NCBI GenBank assembly: GCA_019415335.1
Contig: DXKH01000056.1
Coordinates: 170,666-234,665 of the forward strand
DNA from: Citrobacter sp.
Lineage (GTDB): Bacteria; Pseudomonadota; Gammaproteobacteria; Enterobacterales; Enterobacteriaceae
DNA: 64,000 nt
Reading direction: 5' to 3'
Positions 25,956 through 36,616 of this stretch are shown here, one piece after another. Under the pieces are notes generated by a model, which ran no database searches, had not been told where the DNA came from, and was given only the letters and a program-made list of their open reading frames with translations. Position 1 is the first letter of the stretch. Each line of letters begins with the position of its first letter. A program made the position numbers and the translations under genes.

Positions 25956-27314
25956 TTAGCCCCCGTTGCGTTTCAGTTGCATCTCAGCATGGTGACGTTT
26001 CTCACCGATCATCACCACAACCAGCAGAATCACCGCCAGAATGCTGCCGCCGATCATCACCATGAAGCCGCCGTCCCAACCGAAGAAGTCCACGGTGTAG
26101 CCGACGATAGCGCTGGCTGCCACGGAACCGCCGAGGTAACCAAACAGACCAGTAAAGCCCGCTGCCGTGCCCGCGGCTTTTTTCGGTGCCAGTTCCAGCG
26201 CATGCAGACCAATCAGCATCACCGGACCGTAAATCAGGAAGCCGATCACAATCATACAAATCATATCGACGGTCGGGTTACCTGCCGGGTTCATCCAGTA
26301 AACGATGGTGGCGATAGTCACCAGCGTCATAAAGAACACGCCGGTCGCGCCACGGTTGCCACGGAACACTTTATCCGACATCCAGCCGCACAGCAGTGTC
26401 CCCGGGATCCCCGCGTATTCATAGAAGAAGTAGGCCCAGGAGGACTTATCCAGCGCAAAGTGCTTCACTTCTTTCAGATAGGTTGGAGACCAGTCGAGAA
26501 TGCCGTAACGCAGCAGATAAACGAACACGTTCGCAATAGCGATGTACCACAACAGTTTATTCGGCAGAACGTACTGCATGAAGATCTGCTTCGCCGTCAG
26601 CTCTTCTTCCGCTTTTTCGTTGTAGTCGTCCGGGTAGTCGTTTTTGTACTCTTCGATTGGCGGCAGACCACAGGATTGCGGGGTATCACGCATCAGCGCG
26701 AAAGCGAAAATCGCCACCAGAATGGCGCCAAACGCCGGCATATACAGCGCCGCTTTCCAGTCATTAAACCAGGCCATCCCGAGCAGGAACAACAGCGGAG
26801 GGATCCCGCCACCGACGTTATGCGCACAGTTCCAGACGGAGACGATCCCGCCACGTTCTTTCTGCGACCACCAGTGCACCATAGTGCGTCCGCACGGCGG
26901 CCAGCCCATACCCTGGAACCATCCGCAAAGGAACAGCAGCACAAACATCACGGCAATGCTCGATGTCGCCCACGGCACAAAGCCCATGAACAGCATCACC
27001 GCCGCCGCCAGAATCAGACCCGCTGGCAGGAAAACGCGCGGATTCGAGCGATCCGAAACCGACCCCATGATGAATTTCGAAAATCCGTAGGCAATAGAGA
27101 TCCCTGACAGTGCAAAACCCAAATCACCCCGAGAAAAACCCTGCTCAACCAGATACGGCATCGCGAGGGCAAAGTTCTTGCGCACCAGATAGTACGCGGC
27201 ATAGCCAAAGAATATCCCCAAAAATATTTGCCAGCGAAGCCGACGGTATGTCGGATCGATCTCCGCTGCAGGCAAGCGAGCTTTATGCGCCGCTGGTTTA
27301 AAAATACTCAACAT
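25956..27314 (-). CDS. glpT: Glycerol-3-phosphate/phosphate antiporter GlpT
   Basis: Major-facilitator inner-membrane antiporter that imports glycerol 3-phosphate in exchange for phosphate, and also lets fosfomycin in. The 452 residues match E. coli nearly throughout, with 12 hydrophobic helices. The substrate-binding arginines are in [14 protein letters not shown] (Arg45) and [10 protein letters not shown] (Arg269). The MFS loop motif [10 protein letters not shown] is present at about 80-89. The gene appears intact. It is the first gene of glpTQ and diverges from glpABC across a shared 271-base control region. Confidence 0.97.
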   Translation of the reverse strand: MLSIFKPAAHKARLPAAEIDPTYRRLRWQIFLGIFFGYAAYYLVRKNFALAMPYLVEQGFSRGDLGFALSGISIAYGFSKFIMGSVSDRSNPRVFLPAGLILAAAVMLFMGFVPWATSSIAVMFVLLFLCGWFQGMGWPPCGRTMVHWWSQKERGGIVSVWNCAHNVGGGIPPLLFLLGMAWFNDWKAALYMPAFGAILVAIFAFALMRDTPQSCGLPPIEEYKNDYPDDYNEKAEEELTAKQIFMQYVLPNKLLWYIAIANVFVYLLRYGILDWSPTYLKEVKHFALDKSSWAYFFYEYAGIPGTLLCGWMSDKVFRGNRGATGVFFMTLVTIATIVYWMNPAGNPTVDMICMIVIGFLIYGPVMLIGLHALELAPKKAAGTAAGFTGLFGYLGGSVAASAIVGYTVDFFGWDGGFMVMIGGSILAVILLVVVMIGEKRHHAEMQLKRNGG

Positions 27315-27585
27315 AATGTAGCCTCCGTGGCCCGTCTTTTATAAGTAGTAAACACCGCAGGTGGTACACGCAACCCCGCTGCTTCCAGTGTGGTCGCGAT
27401 GTTATGCAAAGATACATGCCGTGAATGTGAATTACAGCACATATTGTTACAGATTTATGACAAATGTTCAGAAAGGCGCACGAAATCACGTTTCATTTTC
27501 GAATCATGAGCGAATATGCGCGAAATCAAACAAACCATGTTTTTTATGTGGCTAAATGATAAAAAACGAACTGTGAGGGAAAACA
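27315..27585. promoter_or_regulatory. Shared glpTQ-glpABC control region
   Basis: This divergent spacer closely follows the E. coli glpT-glpA spacer, in which GlpR, CRP, FNR, ArcA and Fis sites are known. TTCG/CGAA half-sites typical of GlpR operators are visible around 27498-27524 (TTTTCGAATCATGAGCGAATATGC in outline), and AATGTTCA at 27463-27470 is another candidate half-site. Individual GlpR boundaries are uncertain. Confidence 0.6.
27426..27441. promoter_or_regulatory. Probable CRP site between glpT and glpA
   Basis: TGTGA-ATTACA-GCACA matches the CRP consensus at nine of ten core positions. It lies in the shared promoter region, where cAMP-CRP activation is established for glpTQ and glpABC in E. 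coli. Confidence 0.65.
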
Positions 27586-29214
27586 ATGAAAACTCGCGAC
27601 TCGCAAACAAGTGACGTGATTATCATTGGGGGCGGTGCCACAGGCGCAGGGATTGCCCGTGACTGCGCGCTGCGCGGTCTGCGTGTCATCTTAGTCGAAC
27701 GTCACGATATTGCGACCGGTGCGACCGGCCGTAACCATGGGCTGCTGCACAGCGGCGCGCGTTATGCCGTGACTGACGCGGAATCTGCCCGTGAATGCAT
27801 CAGCGAAAACCAAATTCTGAAACGTATCGCCCGCCACTGCGTTGAGCCGACGGACGGTCTGTTTATTACCCTGCCCGAGGATGAGCTTTCCTTTCAGGCC
27901 ACCTTTATCCGCGCCTGCGAAGAAGCTGGCATTCGGGCAGAAGCGATCGATCCGCAACAGGCGCGGATTATCGAACCGTCGGTGAATCCGCAACTGATCG
28001 GCGCGGTCAAAGTGCCGGACGGCACCGTTGACCCGTTTCGTCTGACCGCGGCCAACATGCTTGATGCAAAAGAGCACGGCGCCATTATCCTGACCGCACA
28101 CGAAGTGACCGGGCTGATCCGCGAAGGCACAACCGTTAGCGGCGTTCACGTGCGTAACCATCTCAATGGCGAAACACAAACGTTGCATGCGCCGGTGGTG
28201 GTTAACGCCGCCGGGATCTGGGGACAGCGGATCGCGGAATATGCCGATTTGAGCATCCGCATGTTCCCGGCAAAAGGGTCATTGCTGATCATGGATCACC
28301 GCATCAATCAGCACGTGATTAACCGCTGCCGCAAGCCTTCCGACGCCGATATTCTGGTACCCGGCGATACCATTTCGCTGATTGGCACCACCTCAACCCA
28401 TATTGATTACAATGATATCGACAGCAACCGCGTCACTGCCGATGAGGTCGATATTCTGCTGCGCGAAGGTGAAAAGTTGGCGCCGATCATGGCGAAAACC
28501 CGCATTCTGCGTGCCTACTCCGGCGTGCGCCCTCTGGTAGCAAGCGATGACGATCCCAGCGGCCGTAACGTCAGCCGTGGCATTGTGCTGTTCGATCACG
28601 CGAAACGCGACGGTCTGGACGGGTTTATCACCATTACCGGCGGCAAACTGATGACCTACCGCCTGATGGCAGAATGGGCCACCGATGCCGTCTGCCGTAA
28701 ATTGGGCAATACCCGTGCGTGCATCACCGCAGATACACCATTACCTGGCTCACAGGAGCCCACGGAAAGCACACTGAAGCGTGTGATCTCACTGCCCGCC
28801 CCGTTGCGCGGTTCTGCGGTGTATCGCCACGGCGACCGTACGCCGACGTGGCTGAGTCATGGCCGTCAGCACCGCAGCCTGGTCTGTGAATGTGAAGCCG
28901 TCACCGCCGGTGAAGTGCAGTACGCCGTCGAAAATTTAAACGTTAACAGCCTGCTGGATCTCCGCCGTCGCACCCGCGTGGGGATGGGCACCTGTCAGGG
29001 CGAGCTCTGTGCCTGCCGTGCTGCCGGGTTGCTGCAGCGCTTTAACATCACCACCGCCGCGCAATCCATCACCCAGCTATCGGATTTCCTCAATGAACGC
29101 TGGAAAGGCGTGCAACCGATCGCCTGGGGCGATGCGCTGCGCGAAAGCGAATTTACCCGCTGGGTGTACCAGGGATTATGTGGTCTGGAAAAGGAGCCGC
29201 GCGATGAGATTTGA
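27586..29214 (+). CDS. glpA: Anaerobic glycerol-3-phosphate dehydrogenase, subunit A
   Basis: FAD-containing catalytic subunit of the anaerobic glycerol-3-phosphate dehydrogenase, which oxidises G3P to dihydroxyacetone phosphate with fumarate or nitrate as final acceptor. The 542 residues (E. coli 542) begin with the FAD-binding [24 protein letters not shown]-type domain covers most of the protein. A C-terminal BFD-like domain has cysteines in [15 protein letters not shown] and [13 protein letters not shown] for an iron-sulfur cluster. GTGAGGGAAAAC precedes the start. The end overlaps glpB by 11 bases. Confidence 0.97.
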   Translation: MKTRDSQTSDVIIIGGGATGAGIARDCALRGLRVILVERHDIATGATGRNHGLLHSGARYAVTDAESARECISENQILKRIARHCVEPTDGLFITLPEDELSFQATFIRACEEAGIRAEAIDPQQARIIEPSVNPQLIGAVKVPDGTVDPFRLTAANMLDAKEHGAIILTAHEVTGLIREGTTVSGVHVRNHLNGETQTLHAPVVVNAAGIWGQRIAEYADLSIRMFPAKGSLLIMDHRINQHVINRCRKPSDADILVPGDTISLIGTTSTHIDYNDIDSNRVTADEVDILLREGEKLAPIMAKTRILRAYSGVRPLVASDDDPSGRNVSRGIVLFDHAKRDGLDGFITITGGKLMTYRLMAEWATDAVCRKLGNTRACITADTPLPGSQEPTESTLKRVISLPAPLRGSAVYRHGDRTPTWLSHGRQHRSLVCECEAVTAGEVQYAVENLNVNSLLDLRRRTRVGMGTCQGELCACRAAGLLQRFNITTAAQSITQLSDFLNERWKGVQPIAWGDALRESEFTRWVYQGLCGLEKEPRDEI

Positions 29215-30463
29215 TACGGTCATTATGGGCGGTGGTCTCGCCGGACTGCTGTGCGGTCTACAGTTGCAAAAGAGCGGCTTACGCTGCGCGGTGGTTACCC
29301 GTGGTCAGAGCGCATTGCACTTCTCCTCCGGCTCGCTGGATCTGCTCAGTGCGCTGCCGGATGGGCAACCGGTGAATGATATCACTGCGGGCCTGAACGC
29401 CCTGCGCGAACAGGCCCCCACACATCCTTACACGACGCTCGGCACACAACAGGTGCTGACGCTCGCTGAACAGGCACAGACGCTGCTGAACGCATCCGGT
29501 GCGCATTTACAGGGCGAGGTTCAGGCGTCGCATCAGCGGATCACTCCGCTCGGTACGCTGCGTTCGACCTGGCTCAGTTCACCGGAAGTTCCTGTCTGGC
29601 CGCTGGCGGCAAAACGCCTCTGCGTGGTGGGCATTAGCGGCTTACTCGATTTCCAGGCACACCTGGCCGCCGCCTCGCTGCGTCAACGCGATCTTGAGGT
29701 CGAAACCGCAGAGATTGACCTGCCAGAACTGGACGTTTTACGCGACAACGCCACCGAGTTTCGGGCGGTGAATATTGCCCGTTTTCTGGATAGCGAAGAC
29801 AAATGGCCTCTGCTGTATGAAGCGCTGTTGCCGGTAGCAAAGACCTGCGAAATGATCATCATGCCCGCCTGCTTTGGCCTGGCGGATGACAGCCTCTGGC
29901 GCTGGCTCAATGAGCGCCTGCCCTGCGCGCTCACGTTACTGCCAACGTTGCCACCGTCGGTGCTGGGGATCCGGCTGCATAACCAGCTACAGCGCCAGTT
30001 CGTCCGCCAGGGTGGGATCTGGATGCCAGGCGATGAAGTGAAGAACGTCACCTGTAAAAATGGTGTGGTGAGCGAAATCTGGACGCGCAATCACGCGGAC
30101 ATCCCCCTGCGCCCACGCTTTGCCGTGCTCGCCAGCGGAAGTTTCTTTAGCAGTGGCCTGATTGCCGAACGTGAAGGTATCCGCGAGCCGATTCTGGGGC
30201 TGGACGTTCAGCAAGCGGCGACCCGCGCCGAGTGGTATCAACGCGATTTCTTTGATGCACAACCCTGGCAGCAGTTTGGCGTCACTACCGATGAGACACT
30301 GCGCCCGTCGCTGGCGGGGCAAACTGTCGATAATCTGTATGCCATTGGCTCGGTTCTCGGCGGATTCGATCCGATTGCCCAGGGATGCGGAGGCGGGGTC
30401 TGTGCGGTCACCGCGTTACACGCCGCCCATCACATTGCAACACGTGCAGGAGGTGAGCAATGA
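29204..30463 (+). CDS. glpB: Anaerobic glycerol-3-phosphate dehydrogenase, subunit B
   Basis: Flavoprotein subunit of GlpABC that helps transfer electrons from GlpA to the membrane subunit GlpC. The ATG at 29204 ([20 protein letters not shown]), preceded by AGGAGCCGCGCG, gives 419 residues, the E. coli length; a longer open frame reaching back into glpA is not real. The dinucleotide-binding glycines are at residues 9-15, and the C-terminal [21 protein letters not shown] closes the flavin domain. It overlaps glpA by 11 bases and glpC by four, showing tight translational coupling. Confidence 0.96.
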   Translation: MRFDTVIMGGGLAGLLCGLQLQKSGLRCAVVTRGQSALHFSSGSLDLLSALPDGQPVNDITAGLNALREQAPTHPYTTLGTQQVLTLAEQAQTLLNASGAHLQGEVQASHQRITPLGTLRSTWLSSPEVPVWPLAAKRLCVVGISGLLDFQAHLAAASLRQRDLEVETAEIDLPELDVLRDNATEFRAVNIARFLDSEDKWPLLYEALLPVAKTCEMIIMPACFGLADDSLWRWLNERLPCALTLLPTLPPSVLGIRLHNQLQRQFVRQGGIWMPGDEVKNVTCKNGVVSEIWTRNHADIPLRPRFAVLASGSFFSSGLIAEREGIREPILGLDVQQAATRAEWYQRDFFDAQPWQQFGVTTDETLRPSLAGQTVDNLYAIGSVLGGFDPIAQGCGGGVCAVTALHAAHHIATRAGGEQ

Positions 30464-31650
30464 GCGATACGAGTTTTGAAAGTTGCATCAAATGCACGGT
30501 GTGTACCACCGCATGTCCGGTCAGCCGGGTTAACCCAGGCTATCCAGGCCCCAAACAGGCCGGTCCCGACGGCGAGCGCCTGCGTCTGAAAGATGGCGCG
30601 CTGTACGACGACGCGCTGAAATATTGCATTAACTGCAAACGCTGCGAAGTGGCCTGCCCGTCTGACGTCAAAATCGGCGATATCATTCAGCGTGCGCGCG
30701 CTAAATATGACACCTCGCGTCCGTCATTGCGTAACTTTGTCTTAAGCCACACCGACCTGATGGGTAGCGTCTCTACGCCGTTCGCGCCGGTGGTCAACAC
30801 GGCGACCTCGCTGAAACCAGTACGCCAGTTGCTCGATTACGCGCTGAAAATCGACCATCGTCGGACATTGCCAAAATACTCTTTTGGTACCTTCCGTCGC
30901 TGGTATCGCAGCGTGGCGGCCCAGCAGGCGCAGTACAACGATCAGGTTGCCTTCTTCCACGGCTGCTTTGTGAATTACAACCATCCGCAGCTCGGCAAAG
31001 ATTTGATCAACGTGCTGAACGCGATGGGCACGGGCGTCCAGTTATTGAGTAAAGAGAAGTGCTGCGGCGTGCCGCTGATTGCCAACGGATTTACCGACAA
31101 GGCGCGTAAGCAGGCGGTAACCAACGTTGAATCACTGCGTGAAGCGATTGGCGTGAAGGGGATTCCGGTGATTGCTACCTCCTCGACCTGTACCTTTGCC
31201 CTGCGTGACGAGTATCCGGAAGTGCTGGATGTCGACAACAGCGGTCTGCGGGAACATATCGAACTGGCGACCCGTTGGCTGTGGCGCAAACTGGACGAAG
31301 GAAAAACGCTGCCACTGAAAACGCTGCCGCTGAAAGTGGTTTACCACACCCCATGTCATATGGAAAAAATGGGCTGGACGCTGTACACCCTTGAACTGCT
31401 GCGCCGCATTCCAGGACTGGAACTCACCGTGCTGGACTCCCAGTGCTGTGGGATTGCCGGCACCTACGGCTTTAAAAAAGAGAACTACCCTACCTCGCAA
31501 GCCATTGGTGCGCCACTGTTTAAACAGATTGAAGACAGCGGCGCGGATATCGTGGTGACCGACTGCGAGACCTGCAAATGGCAAATCGAGATGTCCACCA
31601 GCAAACGTTGCGAACATCCGATTACCCTGCTGGCGAAAGCCTTAGGCTAA
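30460..31650 (+). CDS. glpC: Anaerobic glycerol-3-phosphate dehydrogenase, subunit C
   Basis: Iron-sulfur membrane-anchor subunit that passes electrons from GlpAB to menaquinone. The 396 residues (E. coli 396) have two 4Fe-4S motifs, [13 protein letters not shown] (about 9-21) and [13 protein letters not shown] (about 56-68). They are followed by two CCG-type heterodisulfide-reductase-like domains with KCCGVPL and SQCCGIAG. A short internal near-duplication, [10 protein letters not shown], occurs at about residues 284-293; E. coli has TLPLKPLPLK there. It is the last gene of glpABC and is followed by a terminator and the Rpn remnant. Confidence 0.96.
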   Translation: MSDTSFESCIKCTVCTTACPVSRVNPGYPGPKQAGPDGERLRLKDGALYDDALKYCINCKRCEVACPSDVKIGDIIQRARAKYDTSRPSLRNFVLSHTDLMGSVSTPFAPVVNTATSLKPVRQLLDYALKIDHRRTLPKYSFGTFRRWYRSVAAQQAQYNDQVAFFHGCFVNYNHPQLGKDLINVLNAMGTGVQLLSKEKCCGVPLIANGFTDKARKQAVTNVESLREAIGVKGIPVIATSSTCTFALRDEYPEVLDVDNSGLREHIELATRWLWRKLDEGKTLPLKTLPLKVVYHTPCHMEKMGWTLYTLELLRRIPGLELTVLDSQCCGIAGTYGFKKENYPTSQAIGAPLFKQIEDSGADIVVTDCETCKWQIEMSTSKRCEHPITLLAKALG

Positions 31651-31656
31651 ATGACT

Positions 31657-31687
31657 CGCCCGGCGGCACGGTGCCCCGGGCGTTTTT
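31657..31687 (+). terminator. Terminator of glpABC
   Basis: CGCCCGG and CCGGGCG pair around a 12-base loop and are followed by TTTTT, seven bases after the glpC stop. Confidence 0.85.
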
Positions 31688-31762
31688 GCGTTTAGCCTTC
31701 CACAATATTGAATACGTTACCGTCGTACGTATTTATCTCCCACCCCTCTTCGCAAAGACTGA

Positions 31763-32182
31763 ATTTCGCGCATAGCTCCGCTGGAACTGATGCAAAAACA
31801 TATCCGCGATCGTGATTTGATGGGGCTGGTTGACCGACTGGTTTCGCTTTTAATAACCGGTACCGCTAATGACAGCCAGTTGCATACGCTGTTTAATTAC
31901 CTGGTGCAGTACGGCGATGCGTCCCGCTTCAGTGACTTTATCCATGACGTCGCCAGACGCGTTCCCCATCACAAGGAGAGATTGATGACGATTGCAGAAA
32001 GGCTTCGGCAGGAAGGTCACCACACAGGGCTTCAGAAAGGTCTACAGGAAGGATTACAAAAAGGCACCAGGGAGGAGGCATTACGTATCGCGCGGATGAT
32101 GCTGAAAAGCGGGATCGAACGCGACAAGGTGCTGATGATAACCGGACTGTCACTCGACGATATTATGACAAACAGTCCGTAA
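31763..32182 (+). pseudogene. yfaD: Remnant of an Rpn (YhgA-like/PD-(D/E)XK) recombination-promoting nuclease
   Basis: The open frame encodes about 139 residues that correspond only to the C-terminal part of Rpn-family proteins (around 300 residues). Family landmarks are LELMQKHIRDRDLMGLVDRLVSLL, the helical middle, and the Gly-Lys-rich linker QKGLQEGLQKGTREEALRIARMMLKSG before the end. The N-terminal nuclease domain is missing: a TGA at 31760-31762 interrupts the frame, and the ~75 bases back to the glpC terminator show no nuclease sequence. E. coli carries intact yfaD (rpnE) at exactly this place between glpC and rhmA. An ATG at 31790 could still start a 130-residue product, so a short protein cannot be excluded. 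Confidence 0.8.
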
Positions 32183-32194
32183 AGTCTGACAGAT

Positions 32195-32221
32195 AGCCCG
32201 GCGGCGCAGTGCCGCCGGGCT
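32195..32221. terminator. Palindrome between the Rpn remnant and rhmA
   Basis: AGCCCGGCGGC and GCCGCCGGGCT form a perfect 11-bp stem with a five-base loop. It begins 12 bases past the remnant's stop and five bases past the rhmA stop. There is no strong T run on either side, so it may be a weak bidirectional terminator or a REP-like unit. Confidence 0.55.
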
Positions 32222-32226
32222 GTAGT

Positions 32227-33030
32227 TTAGTAACTGCTTTTCAGTTTCTGCGTTGCGCGACCGGGCTTAAACATCGCCAGTCGCTGGTCCAGCGCGTCGG
32301 TATACAGCATGGTATCGACGCCGACGGCAACAAAGTTCGCCCCCCACTCCAGACATTTCTGCGCCATGAGCGGATCGACGGCGAGAAAGCCCGCCGCTTT
32401 CCCGGCTGCGCGAATGCGCTGGATGCTCTCTTTGATAATCCGCTGCACCTCCGGGTGCCCGCTGTTGTCCGGATACCCCAACGAAGCCGAAAGATCGGCA
32501 GGACCAATAAACACACCGTCAATCCCGTCTACGTCGAGGATCGCATCCAGATTATCCAGCGCGGCTTTACTTTCAACCTGCACCAGCAAACAGAGTGACT
32601 CATTGGCCTGCGCCATATAGTTATCAATTCGTCCCCAGCGCGCCGCACGCGCCACGCTGGCCCCGACGCCACGCTCACCCACAGGCGGGTAACGGGTCGC
32701 AGCAACCACCTGTCGCGCCTGTTCCGCGCTATCCACCATCGGAACCAACAGCGTCTGCGCACCGATATCCAGTACCTGTTTGATCAGCGCCTTAGCGCCT
32801 TCTACCGGACGGATCACCGGCTGGCTGGCGTAAGGGGCAATCGCCTGCAACTGATGATAGAGATCCTGCACCGTGTTCGGTGCGTGTTCCCCGTCGATCA
32901 GCAGCCAGTCATAACCCGACGTCGCGGCAATCTCCGCCATGTAAGAGGTCGTCGAACTCAGCCACAGTCCGATTTGTACTTCCCCTTTGCGGAGCGCGTC
33001 CTTAAAAGGGTTTGCTAACAATGCGTTCAT
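32227..33030 (-). CDS. rhmA: 2-keto-3-deoxy-L-rhamnonate aldolase RhmA
   Basis: Class II aldolase of the HpcH/HpaI family; it cleaves 2-keto-3-deoxy-L-rhamnonate to pyruvate and L-lactaldehyde. The ATG at 33030 ([19 protein letters not shown]), with AAGGATC upstream, gives 267 residues as in E. coli; an in-frame start 42 bases earlier lacks family support. Visible motifs are [10 protein letters not shown], the active-site arginine region PVIRPVEG, metal-binding [13 protein letters not shown] and [12 protein letters not shown]. It is the last gene of rhmRDTA, 25 bases after rhmT. Confidence 0.95.
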   Translation of the reverse strand: MNALLANPFKDALRKGEVQIGLWLSSTTSYMAEIAATSGYDWLLIDGEHAPNTVQDLYHQLQAIAPYASQPVIRPVEGAKALIKQVLDIGAQTLLVPMVDSAEQARQVVAATRYPPVGERGVGASVARAARWGRIDNYMAQANESLCLLVQVESKAALDNLDAILDVDGIDGVFIGPADLSASLGYPDNSGHPEVQRIIKESIQRIRAAGKAAGFLAVDPLMAQKCLEWGANFVAVGVDTMLYTDALDQRLAMFKPGRATQKLKSSY

Positions 33031-33055
33031 AATGATCCTTACAACGTGGATAAAA

Positions 33056-34345
33056 CTATTGATGCGCAGCACCCGGTTGCGACGCGGGACGGTTCACGCT
33101 CAGCGTGAAGATAATCAATGAACCGATGATGGCGACGCCCGCCAGCGTCAACAGCCCTGCAGCACTGCTGGCAAACATGGTTTCCGCTTTAACACGCAGG
33201 ATTGGCGCAATAAACCCGCCCACCGCGCCAAACAGGTTCACGAAACCGATCCCCGCCGCCAGCGCCGTGCCGGAGAGTAACTGCGTCGGCATGGTCCAGA
33301 ACACCGGTTGTACGGCGATAAAACCGACCGCCGCCACGCAAAGCGCCAGAATCGCCACTACCGGAGAGGCCAGACCGGATACGCCGATGCCAATCCCTGC
33401 AGCCAGTAGCGTCAACGCAGCGACATTCCGGCGTTCGCCAGTACGGTCGGAGTAGCGAGGGATCAGCCAGGTCCCGAACAGAGCGGCAACCCACGGAATG
33501 GCGGTAATCACCGACGCCGTGAAGCCCACTTTGGTTCCCAGTAGCGCAGCGACCTGGGTCGGCAGGAAGAAAATCAGCCCATACACCGCGACCTGAATCG
33601 TCAGATAGATAATCGCCAGTTGCCAGACGCGTCCGTTACGCAGGGCATCCGAGAGTTTTGACGTGGTTTTCTTCTCTTCTTCACTCGCCAGTTGGCTAAT
33701 GAGCGCCGCTTTCTCTTCTGCGCTGAGGAAACGCGCCTGTTGCGGAGTGTCATCCAGCCAGAAGAAGGTGAAGACCCCGGCACCTACCGCCAGTAAACCT
33801 TCGATAACGAACATCCAGAACCAGCCAGGATGCCCCATAAAGCCGTGCATCTCCAGCAGCGCACCGGACAGCGGCGATCCCAGCGTTAATGCCAGCGGTG
33901 CCCCCATATAAAATAGCCCCATAATGCTGGCGCGATTACGCTGTGGGAACCACTGCGAGGTGAGATAGATCATGCCGGGGAAGAAACCGGCTTCCGCCGC
34001 CCCCAGCAGGGTACGGATAATCAGAAATTTCGCCTCGGTATCCGCCCACGCCATCGCGGCAGAGAGAAATCCCCACAACAGCGTGGTGGTGCCAATCCAG
34101 GTTCTGGCCCCCAGCTTGCGCATCAACAGGTTGGCAGGCACGCCAAGGAAGGCGTAAACCACGAAGAAGATCCCCGCGCCAAGCGCGTAGGCCTCATTGC
34201 TCAGCCCGGTATCAATCTGATAGGTTTCTTTGGCAAAGCCAATGTTCGAACGGTCCAGAAACGCCAGTACATACAGTGCCAGCATGAACGGAATCAAACG
34301 TGCGCGGTTTTTCTTCACTACGCCGTCAAGAAGAGTGGTGCTCAT
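33056..34345 (-). CDS. rhmT: L-rhamnonate MFS transporter RhmT
   Basis: Major-facilitator permease of the anion:cation symporter family, proposed to import L-rhamnonate. The ATG at 34345 ([17 protein letters not shown]) gives 429 residues, the E. coli length; the upstream in-frame extension is not supported. Twelve hydrophobic helices are apparent, with the ACS-type [12 protein letters not shown] near residue 30 and the loop-2/3 segment [12 protein letters not shown]. The cytoplasmic mid-loop contains [16 protein letters not shown]. It lies between rhmD and rhmA and shares their strand and transcript. Confidence 0.94.
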   Translation of the reverse strand: MSTTLLDGVVKKNRARLIPFMLALYVLAFLDRSNIGFAKETYQIDTGLSNEAYALGAGIFFVVYAFLGVPANLLMRKLGARTWIGTTTLLWGFLSAAMAWADTEAKFLIIRTLLGAAEAGFFPGMIYLTSQWFPQRNRASIMGLFYMGAPLALTLGSPLSGALLEMHGFMGHPGWFWMFVIEGLLAVGAGVFTFFWLDDTPQQARFLSAEEKAALISQLASEEEKKTTSKLSDALRNGRVWQLAIIYLTIQVAVYGLIFFLPTQVAALLGTKVGFTASVITAIPWVAALFGTWLIPRYSDRTGERRNVAALTLLAAGIGIGVSGLASPVVAILALCVAAVGFIAVQPVFWTMPTQLLSGTALAAGIGFVNLFGAVGGFIAPILRVKAETMFASSAAGLLTLAGVAIIGSLIIFTLSVNRPASQPGAAHQ

Positions 34346-34401
34346 AGCAAGATCCTCAAAGAGATGAGGGCGTTGCCGTTGCTGCGGCAACGCACAGGTC
34401 A

Positions 34402-35607
34402 TTAGTGGCTATAAGGGCGTTTCAGGTTGCAGTCGCGGTTAAGCTCGACGCCGAATCCCGGTTTATCCAGTACGGACTTATGAATGCGACCCTGCACCGG
34501 TACCGGTTCATCAAGCAGAATCGGGTCAAACTGCGGACGCATCGTTGAGCAGTCCGGACTGGTCATCAGGAACTCACTGAACGGCGTGTTGGTGAAGGTA
34601 ATCACCGCATGATGCGAATAGACTGACGAGCCGTGCGGCACGACCAGTTGTCCGCGCGATTTCGCAATCGCAGCAATTTCGACCAGCGTGGTCAGGCCGC
34701 CGCACCAGCCGACATCCGGCTGCATGATATCGATGCCGGTCTCCGCCAGCGTGCGGAAGGACTGCAGCGTGCCGTGGTGTTCACCGCTGGTGACCATCAT
34801 TCCTGCCGGCGCATTGCGCTTCAGTTCGCGATAGCCTTCATACTGCTGCGGCGGTAAACACTCTTCGATCCACTTCAGATTAGATGGCGCGCAGGCGTGA
34901 GCCAGTTTCGTGGCGTAATTCACGTCCTGGCTCATCCAGCAGTCCAGCATCAGCCAGAAATCCGGGCCGCACTTCTCACGCATCTCCGCTACCATCGCGG
35001 CATCTTTGCGGATCCCCGCATCGCCATCGTGTGGTCCCCAGTGCGTTGGCATTTTGCCGCCAATGAAGCCCATCTCTTTTGCCAGATCCGGTCGCGCCCC
35101 GGTGGCATAGAACTGAATTTCATCGCGCACCGCGCCGCCCAACAGTTTGTAGACCGGCAAGCCGACCACCTTGCCAAACAGATCCCACAGCGCCAAATCG
35201 ACACAGGAGATGGTGTTCATCACCAGGCCGCCAGAGCCTGAGTAATACATGGTCGCACCGAGCATCTGATCGTGAATGAGTTTGATATCGCTGACGCATT
35301 TCCCTTCAATAAAGCGATTGAGGTGTTTTTCAACGATAAAGCAGCCCATCTCACCTGCCGTGGAAACCGCAAAACCCGTCTGTCCGTTTTCGGCTTCGAC
35401 TTCGACAATCAGCGTACCCAGCACGTTAATCCCAAAGGACTGGCGTGACTGTTCGTACTCACGATATTTGCTCATCGGCGTGGCGATATGATCGTCAATC
35501 CAGTGATTCGCCCCCTGGTCATGATAATCACCGCCGCCAGCACCTTTTTCTGCTGTAGCGCCACCGGTAAACCAGGCGCGGACCTGTTTGATTTTGGGTA
35601 GGGTCAT
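34402..35607 (-). CDS. rhmD: L-rhamnonate dehydratase RhmD
   Basis: Enolase-superfamily dehydratase that converts L-rhamnonate to 2-keto-3-deoxy-L-rhamnonate. GGAG lies six bases before the ATG at 35607, favouring [16 protein letters not shown] as the start (401 residues); an ATG 12 bases earlier (MENIM, 405 residues) is the annotated E. coli alternative. Metal ligands appear in order as [19 protein letters not shown] and VTSGEHHG, and the catalytic histidine is in [10 protein letters not shown]. It begins 14 bases after rhmR, so the regulator heads the operon. Confidence 0.94.
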   Translation of the reverse strand: MTLPKIKQVRAWFTGGATAEKGAGGGDYHDQGANHWIDDHIATPMSKYREYEQSRQSFGINVLGTLIVEVEAENGQTGFAVSTAGEMGCFIVEKHLNRFIEGKCVSDIKLIHDQMLGATMYYSGSGGLVMNTISCVDLALWDLFGKVVGLPVYKLLGGAVRDEIQFYATGARPDLAKEMGFIGGKMPTHWGPHDGDAGIRKDAAMVAEMREKCGPDFWLMLDCWMSQDVNYATKLAHACAPSNLKWIEECLPPQQYEGYRELKRNAPAGMMVTSGEHHGTLQSFRTLAETGIDIMQPDVGWCGGLTTLVEIAAIAKSRGQLVVPHGSSVYSHHAVITFTNTPFSEFLMTSPDCSTMRPQFDPILLDEPVPVQGRIHKSVLDKPGFGVELNRDCNLKRPYSH

Positions 35608-35621
35608 GATGTTCTCCATTA

Positions 35622-36404
35622 TTATGATGCGAGTGAATCGAAGGGACTTTTCCATCCCAACAAACGTGAAATATCCTTCGCGCAGGCAATGGCTTTACCG
35701 GCAAGATAATCACGATTCTCTTCGTTGATTTCTAAGCGAGTACCGACCACCGAAATGGCGGCGGCGGGTTCGTTATTGGCATTAAAAATAGGGGCGGCGA
35801 CGCAGCGTACATCCGGATAATCTTCGCCGTTATCGAAGCTCCAGCCGCGCTGGCGGATACGCTCGAGTTCATCACTGAGTTGCTGCGGTTGAGTGATCGT
35901 GGTGGGAGTCGCCTGCTCCCACACCAGTTGTTCAATAATGGCGTTGCGCACGGCGGCGGGTTGCCAGGCCAACAGGCATTTACCAATACCAGAGCGATAC
36001 AGCGAAAGGCTTTTCCCTTCATGGGAACGCACGCTGATGGTCGAAGATGATTCCACCTTCAGGATGTAATACGCGCTTTCATGGTCAATGATCCCCAGAT
36101 GGCAGAGCAGCCCCGTTTCATCCATCAGTTGCGTCAGCCGTGGGCGCGCCAGCTCACGCAGATCCATTTTGCTGAGCGCATGGCCGGAGAGTTCCACTAG
36201 CTTGGTCCACAGACAAAAGTTCTCCTGGTGATCGACACTGATAAACCGCTGACGCTTCAGTTCGCTCAACAGCAGGTACGCTGTGCTTTTGGGAATACCC
36301 AGCGTTTCGATAATCGTGGCGGCGCTACAGGGGCCAATCCGCGCAATCAGATTGAGAATATCGATGGCGCGGGTGAGCGCCGGGACTTTGCTTGATTCCA
36401 ACAT
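35622..36404 (-). CDS. rhmR: IclR-family regulator RhmR
   Basis: Likely local regulator of the L-rhamnonate genes. The 260 residues (E. coli 260) show the IclR plan: an N-terminal winged helix ([43 protein letters not shown] in outline) followed by the effector domain with [18 protein letters not shown] and [21 protein letters not shown]. The Shine-Dalgarno GGAG six bases before the ATG is embedded in a perfect CTGGA-C-TCCAG palindrome, suggesting that RhmR controls its own expression. It is the first gene of rhmRDTA. Confidence 0.93.
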   Translation of the reverse strand: MLESSKVPALTRAIDILNLIARIGPCSAATIIETLGIPKSTAYLLLSELKRQRFISVDHQENFCLWTKLVELSGHALSKMDLRELARPRLTQLMDETGLLCHLGIIDHESAYYILKVESSSTISVRSHEGKSLSLYRSGIGKCLLAWQPAAVRNAIIEQLVWEQATPTTITQPQQLSDELERIRQRGWSFDNGEDYPDVRCVAAPIFNANNEPAAAISVVGTRLEINEENRDYLAGKAIACAKDISRLLGWKSPFDSLAS

Positions 36405-36436
36405 ACTGGACTCCAGTCTGAGATACTGGAATCAGT
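36394..36436 (-). promoter_or_regulatory. Candidate RhmR operator cluster
   Basis: The motif ATACTGGAnTCnAGT occurs twice, at 36403-36417 and (as a near copy) 36423-36436, 20 bases apart. The first contains the perfect palindrome CTGGA-C-TCCAG (36406-36416), which covers the rhmR ribosome site. GATTCCA (36394-36400) and TGGAATC (36427-36433) form a further inverted pair. Confidence 0.45.
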
Positions 36437-36566
36437 GTGGTCGGTCGTGCCAGGTAAATTTGTGAAGCGCGTCATGTCGCGCCTTTCTTCCAGCAGAATG
36501 GAGAAATTACGTGCAGAAGTGTGAGATGACGCACGGATTTTTTCGCAGGGAGTACAATGGGTTGGA

Positions 36567-36607
36567 CAAAAAAAGAATCCGCCCGAAAAACTCAGTGCCT
36601 TCGGGCG
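36567..36607 (-). terminator. Terminator downstream of yfaY
   Basis: On the minus strand CGCCCGAA pairs with TTCGGGCG around a loop of about 13 bases, and a run of seven T follows shortly after. It begins nine bases after the yfaY stop. Confidence 0.8.
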
Positions 36608-36616
36608 ATGTAAAGA

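Noticed and set aside
25977..27107. Plus-strand frame (376 codons) opposite glpT
   Set aside because: Same antisense composition bias; glpT on the other strand is intact and recognised throughout.
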